From Eubacterium sp. (lineage in GTDB: Bacteria > Bacillota_A > Clostridia > Lachnospirales > Lachnospiraceae), in contig JAFVEX010000045.1 in the NCBI GenBank assembly GCA_017475785.1, positions 1 to 8,580 on the forward strand: a stretch of 8,580 nt of DNA, in the 5' to 3' direction. The notes below the pieces were generated by a model. It was not told the DNA's origin, did not search any database, and saw only the letters and a list, made by a program, of their open reading frames with translations. Below are positions 1 through 6,270 of the stretch, one piece after another (the first letter of the stretch is position 1; each line of letters starts with the position of its first letter). The translations under genes and the position numbers were made by a program.

Positions 1-501
1 CAGATTCGCCAGGATCTGAATAATTTCGGGGGATTCGGTCAGCAGGGATACGGCTATAACGCATATGTACTCAGGGAAGAGATCGGAAAAATTCTCGGCC
101 TTGACAAAATGCACAATATGATTATCGTCGGTGCCGGTCATCTTGGCCAGGCACTTGGTAATTACGGATTTGAAAAAAACGGCTTCCGCCTGGTCGGAAT
201 ATTTGATATTGATCCCTCGCTGAATGGACAGCTGGTGCGCGACGTGCCGATCCGCATGCTCGATACGCTGCCGGCTTTTCTTGCTGAAAATGAAGTTGAG
301 ATTGCCGCGCTGACAATTCCAAAGGACGAATCCATCGAAGTCGCGAAAATGCTGGCGGATAACGGAATCCGCGCCTTCTGGAATTTTGCGCACACAGACC
401 TGAACCTGATTCTTCCGAAGGACGTCGTCGTCGAGAACGTGCATCTTTCTGACAGCCTGATGCGCCTCTCTTACAACCTGACCGATCTGGAGAGTGAATA
501 A
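1..501 (+). CDS. rex: Redox-sensing transcriptional repressor Rex (5' partial)
   Basis: The reading frame is open from the first base, and 166 residues are visible. Rex is a dimeric cytoplasmic repressor that binds its operator when NADH is low and lets go when NADH rises. It thereby controls fermentation and NADH-reoxidation genes. The fragment opens with the end of the winged-helix recognition segment (IRQDL at visible residues 2-6) and the Gly/Tyr-rich linker GYGYN. The NAD(H)-binding Rossmann fold follows, with GAGHLG at 44-49 and an acidic residue (D69) ending the second strand. The C-terminal part contains IPK and WNFA segments and a final helix. Family members are about 210-215 aa, so roughly 45-50 N-terminal residues lie outside the window. 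The start, promoter and any autoregulatory operator are not visible. The stop lies 4 nt before the next gene, implying co-transcription with the NAD(P)HX repair enzyme. Confidence 0.95.
   Translation, partial: QIRQDLNNFGGFGQQGYGYNAYVLREEIGKILGLDKMHNMIIVGAGHLGQALGNYGFEKNGFRLVGIFDIDPSLNGQLVRDVPIRMLDTLPAFLAENEVEIAALTIPKDESIEVAKMLADNGIRAFWNFAHTDLNLILPKDVVVENVHLSDSLMRLSYNLTDLESE
489..494 (+). promoter_or_regulatory. Ribosome-binding site of the NAD(P)HX repair gene, inside the rex 3' end
   Basis: GGAGAG lies 11 nt upstream of ATG 506 and within the last codons of rex. It supports ATG 506 rather than the overlapping GTG at 494 as the start. A ribosome finishing rex would terminate next to this site, so translation of the two genes is probably coupled. 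Confidence 0.6.
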
Positions 502-505
502 CTTC

Positions 506-2020
506 ATGAAAAGACTGTTCACAGCCGCGGAAGCCAGAGAGGCTGACCGGCTGACAATTGCAAATGGGATGGCGTCGGATGTTCTGATGGAACGCGCGGC
601 GCTCTCGGTGCTTCAGACCATGATGAAGCAGGGGTATCCGCTTGAGCATGTCCTGATTGCCGCGGGTACTGGAAATAACGCCGGCGACGGAATTGCCATC
701 GCGAGAATGCTCTGTGAGATGGGATACTCCCCGACAGTACTTCTGGCTGGTGACAGCGGCCGTTTTTCTGACCAGATGCGTCATCAGCTCGCACTTCTTT
801 CGTGGTATCAGCCGTCTTTTGCAGAGACCTATGAGCCCGGCAGGTGGGAGGTCGTCGTAGACGCGCTGTTCGGCGTCGGTCTCTCCCGTGAGATCACCGG
901 CGCGTACCGGGATCTGATTGAAGCCATTAATCAGGATGATGCCGCCAGGGTCGTTGCTGTCGACATTCCGTCCGGAATTAACGCAGACAGTGGAGAAGTC
1001 TGCGGCTGCGCGGTCCGCGCAGACGACACCGTGACATTCGCGTTCGGCAAACCCGGACTGTTTCTTTATCCGGGAGCAGAGTATTCAGGACGGGTTGTGA
1101 TCAGCCCGATCGGTATTCCTGAGCCGCAGCTGTTTTCCGCGCCCCGGCACAGTGAGCAGCCATCTCTTCGTTTTACAGACAGATTCTTGCTGGAACCGGA
1201 GGATCTGCGGCAGCTTCCCGGCAGAAAACCGGACGGCAACAAAGGTTCCTACAAAAAAATTCTCGTAATTGCCGGATCCAGAGAGATCTGCGGCGCGGCT
1301 CATCTCTCCGCGCGGGCCTGTCTGATGGCAGGAGCCGGTATGGTGCGGATTCTTACCGAAGAAAGCAATCGGGTTCCGCTTGCCGCCGCGTTCCCGGAAG
1401 CACTGATTTCGGTCTGGAAAGCAGGCAGCCTGGATCCTTCTGTGTTTCAATCCTGTATGGAATGGGCAGACGGCATTCTGGCCGGCCCGGGCATCGGCAC
1501 GGATGAAGACGCCGAAGCTCTGCTGCGATGGAGTCTTGCAAGCGGCGGAAAACCGACCGTGCTCGACGCAGACGCACTGAATCTTCTCGCGCGGCAGCCG
1601 TCGCTGTGGAAAGAAGTTCACGCGAACTGTGTGCTGACGCCGCATCTGGCTGAGATGGCGAGGCTTACGGGAAAACCTGTTCCAAGGCTTCGGAAAACGA
1701 TATTCGAGAGCGCAGAAGAATTTGCGCTCCGGCACGGGGTGATCTGCGTGCTGAAGGACGCCAGAACCGTCACCGCGTACCCGGACGGGAAGAGTTATCT
1801 CACCGTTTCCGGAAACAGCGCGCTTGCGACTGCCGGAAGCGGAGATGTGCTGGCCGGCATGACGGCGGCACTTTTTACACAATATCAGGATTCTGCGATT
1901 CCTGCGGCAGCGCTTGCGGATCTCGCTCACGCAATGGCGGGAACTGCCGCGTCAGAGCAGGATTCCGAGAGAACCGTAACCGCCTCGAGAATCCTTGATT
2001 TTCTGCCCCGGATTCTGTAA
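506..2020 (+). CDS. nnrD: Bifunctional NAD(P)H-hydrate epimerase / ADP-dependent NAD(P)H-hydrate dehydratase
   Basis: This 504-aa cytoplasmic repair enzyme restores NADH and NADPH that have been hydrated to NAD(P)HX. The N-terminal YjeF_N half (about residues 1-215) interconverts the R and S epimers. The C-terminal carbohydrate-kinase-like half (about 230-504) dehydrates S-NAD(P)HX using ADP. Epimerase signatures are GTGNNAGDG (54-62), VVDALFGVGLSR (117-128) and VDIPSG (152-157). Dehydratase signatures are NKGSYKKILVIAGS (245-258), AGPGIG (326-331), DADALNLL (354-361), LTPHLAEMARL (377-387) and GNSALATAGSGDVLAG (436-451), with the likely catalytic Asp at 447. Both halves look intact and the length is typical of the fused form. 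I chose ATG 506 because GGAGAG at 489-494 precedes it. An in-frame GTG at 494 would add four residues but sits inside that ribosome-binding site. Pairing with rex places repair of reduced cofactor beside its sensor. Confidence 0.95.
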   Translation: MKRLFTAAEAREADRLTIANGMASDVLMERAALSVLQTMMKQGYPLEHVLIAAGTGNNAGDGIAIARMLCEMGYSPTVLLAGDSGRFSDQMRHQLALLSWYQPSFAETYEPGRWEVVVDALFGVGLSREITGAYRDLIEAINQDDAARVVAVDIPSGINADSGEVCGCAVRADDTVTFAFGKPGLFLYPGAEYSGRVVISPIGIPEPQLFSAPRHSEQPSLRFTDRFLLEPEDLRQLPGRKPDGNKGSYKKILVIAGSREICGAAHLSARACLMAGAGMVRILTEESNRVPLAAAFPEALISVWKAGSLDPSVFQSCMEWADGILAGPGIGTDEDAEALLRWSLASGGKPTVLDADALNLLARQPSLWKEVHANCVLTPHLAEMARLTGKPVPRLRKTIFESAEEFALRHGVICVLKDARTVTAYPDGKSYLTVSGNSALATAGSGDVLAGMTAALFTQYQDSAIPAAALADLAHAMAGTAASEQDSERTVTASRILDFLPRIL

Positions 2021-2041
2021 CGTACCGGCCGGGCGCGTTTC

Positions 2042-2070
2042 TTGACTTCCAATGTGTTGGATGATATATT
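2042..2070 (+). promoter_or_regulatory. Sigma-A promoter for the yebC-led operon
   Basis: The -35 box TTGACT (2042-2047) and the -10 box TATATT (2065-2070) each match the consensus at five of six positions and are separated by the optimal 17 nt. A TG at 2062-2063, one base before the -10 box, makes it an extended -10. Transcription would start near 2077, leaving a leader of about 35 nt before yebC. This is the only clear promoter in the window. It separates the rex-nnrD pair from the downstream genes, although no convincing terminator was seen between the two units, so read-through is possible. Confidence 0.75.
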
Positions 2071-2097
2071 TTTATACGATAAGAGAAGCCAGTATTT

Positions 2098-2103
2098 AAG
2101 GAG
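2098..2103 (+). promoter_or_regulatory. Ribosome-binding site of yebC
   Basis: AAGGAG lies 8 nt upstream of ATG 2112. It is near-ideal in match and spacing and fixes the start of yebC. Confidence 0.8.
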
Positions 2104-2111
2104 AAATCAGT

Positions 2112-2840
2112 ATGTCAGGACATTCGAAATTTGCCAACATCAAACACAAAAAAGAGAAAAACGATGCGAAAAAGGGCAAAATTTTTACGATTATAGGCCG
2201 TGAGATCGTCATTGCTGTCAAAGAGGGCGGACCGGATCCGGCTAACAACAGCAAACTTCGTGATGTCATCGCAAAGGCGAAAGCGAACAACATGCCGAAC
2301 GATACCATTGAGCGCGGCATCAAAAAAGCTGCCGGCGACACCAACGCGGACAATTACGAGCGGATTACATACGAGGGCTACGGCCCGGGCGGCGTGGCCA
2401 TCATCGTCGAGACGCTGACGGACAACAAGAACAGAACTGCCGCCGAGGTGCGCAGTGCCTTTACAAAGGGAAACGGCAGCATCGGGACGCCCGGATGTGT
2501 ATCGTTTATGTTTGACGAGAAGGGACAGATCATCATCCTGAAGGAGAACTGCGGGATGGATCCCGATGATCTGATGATGCTTGCGCTAGACGCGGGCGCG
2601 GAAGATTTCAGCGAGGAAGAGGATTACTACGAAGTCCTGACGGCGCCGGACGCGTTTTCCGCCGTGCGGGAGAGTCTGGAAAAAGAGGGGATTGAAATGG
2701 AAGAGGCGGATATCTCTAAGATTCCGCAGACCAGGACTGCCCTCACAGACGAAAAAATGCTTGCGTCGCTCCAGAAAACACTGGATCTGCTGGATGATAA
2801 CGACGACGTGCAGAATGTCTACACCAATCTGGATGAATAA
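2112..2840 (+). CDS. yebC: YebC/PmpR (TACO1-like) family protein
   Basis: This 242-aa cytoplasmic protein has the normal family length of about 240 aa. It opens with the signature [14 protein letters not shown], followed by [15 protein letters not shown]. The usual Trp of GHSKW is Phe here, a conservative change. The small helical N-terminal domain spans about residues 1-75. Two alpha/beta domains follow, including [19 protein letters not shown] and the acidic C-terminal segment ending in [16 protein letters not shown]. Family members were long annotated as DNA-binding regulators, for example of quorum sensing in Pseudomonas. The mitochondrial homologue TACO1 is a translation activator, and more recent work connects the bacterial proteins with ribosome stalling at proline-rich stretches. 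Which role applies here cannot be read from the sequence. It is the first gene after a strong promoter and lies 20 nt before the UppP-like gene. Confidence 0.95.
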   Translation: MSGHSKFANIKHKKEKNDAKKGKIFTIIGREIVIAVKEGGPDPANNSKLRDVIAKAKANNMPNDTIERGIKKAAGDTNADNYERITYEGYGPGGVAIIVETLTDNKNRTAAEVRSAFTKGNGSIGTPGCVSFMFDEKGQIIILKENCGMDPDDLMMLALDAGAEDFSEEEDYYEVLTAPDAFSAVRESLEKEGIEMEEADISKIPQTRTALTDEKMLASLQKTLDLLDDNDDVQNVYTNLDE

Positions 2841-2860
2841 CCAGTTACGGAGACGGTCAC

Positions 2861-3730
2861 ATGATTTTTATTAAAACGCTGCTGCTCGGCATCGTTGCCG
2901 GCGTCACTGCATTTTTTCCGGTGAGCAGCGCCGGTGCCGTCGTTCTATGCAGCCGGTTGTTCTCTGTACAGGTGGATCACCGGCTGTTCACCGCGATTCT
3001 GCTTGGAATATTCCTTGCCATGGTACTGTCTATGTTTCAGGATCTGGTGAGGCTTGGATATTCTCTGGGCGGAATTATGCGGGATCTCTTTTATAACATG
3101 AAAGCGTACCTGTTTTCACGGGGCGGTCAGAATGAAGACTACCGCAGAGTGCTCGCCGGAAATTACAGGAATCTTCTGGCACTGCTGCTTCTGGCTCTGG
3201 TGCCCGCCATCCTGCTGAGCATCCTGCTGGGACGCGCGGTACAGTACGCGTATGGAAGCTTTCTGACGATCGGAATGGGCTTCTTTATCTCGGCGGTAAT
3301 CCTGCTGGTGTCGTCCTACATGAATGTACCGGAGAAGGGTCCCCGTCAGATGAAGCCGCAGGAAGCGCTGATTCTGGGATGCTTTCAGGGTGTCGCGTTT
3401 TTGCCCGGCATCTCGAAAATTGCTGCTGTCTCGTCAGCCGGCTTTCTGTGCGGGATTTCCAGACGTCTCAGTGTGATCTTCGCGTACCTGCTCGGGCTTG
3501 TGAGCTTTTTTATGATGCTTCTGCCCGGGCGCGTTCATCCTGCGTTTGCGGGCATTCCGGGTTCCGGCGTCCTGCAGTGTATCCTGGGGTTCGCCGGGGC
3601 ATTTGGGATTGGCATGACGCTGATAGAAAAGGCACAGCGGCTGCTTTCAAAAGAGACAAATCGTATTTTTGCCGGCGCAAATGTTGTGCTGGGCATGGCT
3701 GCGCTTCTGATACATCTGCTTGCACGATAA
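2861..3730 (+). CDS. uppP: UppP/BacA-family membrane protein lacking canonical catalytic residues
   Basis: This 289-aa polytopic membrane protein has about eight hydrophobic segments. It matches undecaprenyl-diphosphate phosphatase in overall layout: the first conserved region is GIVAGVTAFFPVSSAGA (residues 10-26) and the second is GCFQGVAFLPGISKIAAVSS (173-192). True UppP recycles the C55 lipid carrier of cell-wall synthesis by removing one phosphate. Here the key residues differ. Aligned by eye to E. coli BacA, E17 and E21 are Ala (13, 17), H30 is Ala (26), R174 is Lys (186) and T178 is Val (190). The paired serines at 22-23 and the serine of PGIS (185) remain. The frame is intact and GGAGA at 2849-2853 gives a normal ribosome-binding site, so this is not obvious decay. 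It may be an inactive or re-purposed paralogue, such as a lipid-binding or transport protein. Membership of the fold is fairly sure; phosphatase activity is doubtful. Confidence 0.8.
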   Translation: MIFIKTLLLGIVAGVTAFFPVSSAGAVVLCSRLFSVQVDHRLFTAILLGIFLAMVLSMFQDLVRLGYSLGGIMRDLFYNMKAYLFSRGGQNEDYRRVLAGNYRNLLALLLLALVPAILLSILLGRAVQYAYGSFLTIGMGFFISAVILLVSSYMNVPEKGPRQMKPQEALILGCFQGVAFLPGISKIAAVSSAGFLCGISRRLSVIFAYLLGLVSFFMMLLPGRVHPAFAGIPGSGVLQCILGFAGAFGIGMTLIEKAQRLLSKETNRIFAGANVVLGMAALLIHLLAR

Positions 3731-3744
3731 TCAGCGCCGTGTCC

Positions 3745-3754
3745 AGGAGGGGAG
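3745..3754 (+). promoter_or_regulatory. Strong ribosome-binding site setting the TTG start of ftsK
   Basis: AGGAGGGGAG contains a full AGGAGG (3745-3750) that ends 9 nt before TTG 3760. No in-frame ATG is available nearby. The frame stays open upstream into the UppP-like gene, so this site decides the start. Confidence 0.8.
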
Positions 3755-3759
3755 TAACA

Positions 3760-6270
3760 TTGGCAACACAAAACAAACGGACAACTTCAAAACGGACCGG
3801 TACGACGGCACGCAAGAAGACCGCTCCGGCGCAGAAGCGCGCGGGAGAGGATAACAGAATCCGTCAGGAGGTAATCCTGCTGATTATTCTGGCGCTGTCG
3901 ATCGTGCTCTTGCTGAGCAATTTCGGACTGGGCGGCGTCGTCGGACGGGCGCTCTCAGCCTTTTTCTTCGGATTGTTCGGACTTCCGGCATACATTTTTC
4001 CGATTCTGCTGTTTATCGGATTTATTTTTACGCTCTCTAACCGCGATAATCCAAAATATCTCCGCAAGATTATCGGGGCAGGCGGCCTGTATATCTTCAT
4101 CTGCTCACTGTTTCAGCTTCTGATGACCGGCTACGACAAAAACGCCCGTATACGGGATCTGTATCTGGACAGCTCCTACGATAAAATGGGCGGCGGTCTC
4201 GCAGGAGGCCTGATTGTCAAGGTTTTCGGCAAGCTGTTTGGTACTGTGGGCGCGTATATCCTTGTTGTCGCGGCGCTGATTATCTTCGCGATTATTATGA
4301 CGCAGGAGCCGCTCCTGAATCTGCTCAGACAGCGGGGCGCCTCTGCGTACCGCAGCGCGGCGCAGCGCAGGCAGAACGCGCGGGAAGAACAGGCGCAGCA
4401 GGAGACAGGATCTGTCAGAAGACGCCGCCGCGCGGAACCGCTTCCTGACGAGGCAGACGAAGAGGATCTGGGACCAGCGGAGGCACTTCCGCAGCCGAGG
4501 AAAATCAGCGGCGCAAGTGACATGATGGATTCCATTGTGATCCAGCCGCGCAAAGCCCGGACAGAAGACGAACAGCGCGTTGACGCCGAACTGGAAAATC
4601 TGGAAATGATTCTGAGCGGCAGAAAGCCGGCAGAAGCGAAAGCGGCTCTGCCAGAAGACGCGGAGCCAGCAGAGCTGACCGTCAAAAAGCCTGCCCGCAC
4701 GCGAAGAAAAACCACGCGGAAAGCATCCGTCCCGGAAAAAGCAGCTGATGAGATGTCTGCAGAACTGATGATGCCGGAAGATACGGAGGAACACAGTCAG
4801 TATCATCTGCCTCCTATGTCTCTCTTGAAACAGGGTTCTGGTTCCAGAGGCGGAGAGACTGCGGCGCAGCTGAATGAAACAGCGGAAAAGCTGCAGCGCA
4901 CGCTGCATAATTTTGGCGTAGAGGTGCAGGTGACGGATATCAGCTGCGGACCTACTGTTACCCGGTATGAGCTTCATCCGGAGCAGGGCGTCAAGGTCAG
5001 CCGGATACTGAGCCTGCAGGACGATATCAAGCTGAATCTTGCGGCTGCGGATATCCGCATTGAGGCGCCGATCCCCGGGAAAGCCGCTGTTGGAATAGAA
5101 GTGCCAAATAAAGTCAACAGTACCGTGACGATCCGGGATCTTCTGGAATCCAGAAGCTACCAGCAGAACCGCGCCGAACTGGTATTCGCAGTCGGCATGG
5201 ATATCGGCGGAAGGCCGGTCGTTACCGATCTGGCGAAGATGCCGCACCTTCTGATCGCCGGCGCGACCGGTTCCGGAAAATCTGTCTGCATCAACACTTT
5301 GATCGTGAGCATGCTCTACAGAGTTTCTCCGGATGATGTGAAATTTATTATGATCGACCCGAAGAAGGTCGAGCTGTCTGTATACAACGGAATTCCGCAT
5401 CTGTATATTCCTGTTGTGGATGATCCCAAAAAGGCAGCCGGCGCCCTGAACTGGGCGGTCAACGAGATGATGGACCGCTACGATAAGTTTGCCGCCATGA
5501 ATGTCCGTGAGCTGAACTCCTACAATGAGAAGCTTCAGCAGATGCAGGAGAGCGGCGAGGGCGGCGAAACGCTGAAAAAGCTGCCCCGTATCGTTATCAT
5601 CGTTGATGAGCTGGCCGATCTGATGATGGTCGCGCAGCACGAGGTAGAGGACGCGATCGTCCGTCTGTCGCAGCTTGCAAGAGCCGCCGGGATCCACCTC
5701 GTCATCGCGACCCAGCGCCCGTCTGTCAATGTCATCACGGGCCTGATCAAGGCAAATATGCCTTCCAGAATCGCGCTGGCCGTTTCATCCGGGGTGGATT
5801 CCAGGACAATTCTGGACATGAATGGCGCCGAGAAGCTTCTCGGCAAGGGTGATATGCTGTTTTATCCGCAGGGATACCAGAAGCCTGCCCGCGTGCAGGG
5901 CGCGTTTGTCTCAGATGATGAGATCAACGCACTCGTTTCTTTCCTGACAGAATCAAATGAGCCTTCCGAGTATAATCTGGAGGCAGAGCAGAAGATTACG
6001 CAGTCCTCACTGATGCCCGGAAATACGTCTGCCGGCACAGACGAGCGGGATATGTATTTCGCGGACGCCGGAAAGCTGATCATTGAGAAGAAAAAAGCTT
6101 CGATCGGCATGCTTCAGCGTGCCTTCAAAATTGGTTTTAACCGGGCGGCGCGCATCATGGATCAGCTCTGTGAGGCTGGCGTTGTCGGAGAAGAAGAGGG
6201 CACGAAGCCCCGCAAAATCCTGATGGAGATGGACGCGTTTCTTCAATTGCTGGAGGAGCAGGACGCATGA
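3760..6270 (+). CDS. ftsK: DNA translocase FtsK/SpoIIIE
   Basis: This 836-aa septal motor pumps double-stranded DNA to clear the chromosome from the division septum, and in spore formers can move it into the forespore. The basic N-terminus is followed by membrane segments at about residues 37-54, 63-91, 104-123 and 147-180. A charged low-complexity linker (about 185-345) rich in Arg, Glu and Ala follows. The alpha/beta motor has Walker A GATGSGKS (501-508), Walker B IVIIVDELADLMM (611-623) and the conserved ATQRPSVNVITGLIKANMPSR region (650-670). The C-terminal winged-helix gamma domain (about 762-836, with SIGMLQRAFKIGFNRAARIM) should read polarity sequences on the chromosome. The TTG start follows a strong ribosome-binding site. 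Length and layout are typical of a Gram-positive member. FtsK versus SpoIIIE function cannot be separated by sequence alone. The stop overlaps the next gene by 4 nt (ATGA), indicating translational coupling. Confidence 0.95.
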   Translation: MATQNKRTTSKRTGTTARKKTAPAQKRAGEDNRIRQEVILLIILALSIVLLLSNFGLGGVVGRALSAFFFGLFGLPAYIFPILLFIGFIFTLSNRDNPKYLRKIIGAGGLYIFICSLFQLLMTGYDKNARIRDLYLDSSYDKMGGGLAGGLIVKVFGKLFGTVGAYILVVAALIIFAIIMTQEPLLNLLRQRGASAYRSAAQRRQNAREEQAQQETGSVRRRRRAEPLPDEADEEDLGPAEALPQPRKISGASDMMDSIVIQPRKARTEDEQRVDAELENLEMILSGRKPAEAKAALPEDAEPAELTVKKPARTRRKTTRKASVPEKAADEMSAELMMPEDTEEHSQYHLPPMSLLKQGSGSRGGETAAQLNETAEKLQRTLHNFGVEVQVTDISCGPTVTRYELHPEQGVKVSRILSLQDDIKLNLAAADIRIEAPIPGKAAVGIEVPNKVNSTVTIRDLLESRSYQQNRAELVFAVGMDIGGRPVVTDLAKMPHLLIAGATGSGKSVCINTLIVSMLYRVSPDDVKFIMIDPKKVELSVYNGIPHLYIPVVDDPKKAAGALNWAVNEMMDRYDKFAAMNVRELNSYNEKLQQMQESGEGGETLKKLPRIVIIVDELADLMMVAQHEVEDAIVRLSQLARAAGIHLVIATQRPSVNVITGLIKANMPSRIALAVSSGVDSRTILDMNGAEKLLGKGDMLFYPQGYQKPARVQGAFVSDDEINALVSFLTESNEPSEYNLEAEQKITQSSLMPGNTSAGTDERDMYFADAGKLIIEKKKASIGMLQRAFKIGFNRAARIMDQLCEAGVVGEEEGTKPRKILMEMDAFLQLLEEQDA

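Noticed and set aside
494..505. GTG 494 as the start of the NAD(P)HX repair gene
   Set aside because: It lies within the likely ribosome-binding site and has no such site of its own. ATG 506 begins directly at the conserved N-terminus of the family.
122..784. A 220-codon minus-strand open frame spanning rex and the next gene
   Set aside because: It crosses two real genes in antisense, its protein resembles nothing known, and its composition is typical of a shadow frame.
1085..1930. A 281-codon minus-strand open frame opposite the NAD(P)HX repair gene
   Set aside because: It is an antisense shadow of conserved kinase-like coding sequence. The composition is Arg/Cys-rich and no family is recognisable.
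2005..2046. Possible intrinsic terminator after the NAD(P)HX repair gene (GCCCCGG ... CCGGGC followed by a short T run)
   Set aside because: The stem needs a bulge and a long loop, and the T tract is broken (TTTCTT). It is too weak to call.
3379..3759. Upstream extension of ftsK to an ATG inside the UppP-like gene
   Set aside because: The extension overlaps about 350 nt of a real gene in another frame and adds a Cys/Arg-rich sequence without family similarity. The TTG at 3760 has an excellent ribosome-binding site and gives a normal FtsK N-terminus.
4105..5697. A 530-codon open frame on the minus strand opposite ftsK
   Set aside because: It is antisense to a well-conserved motor gene. The translation has no recognisable domain, is rich in Arg, His, Gln and Cys as expected of an antisense shadow, and has no supported ribosome-binding site.
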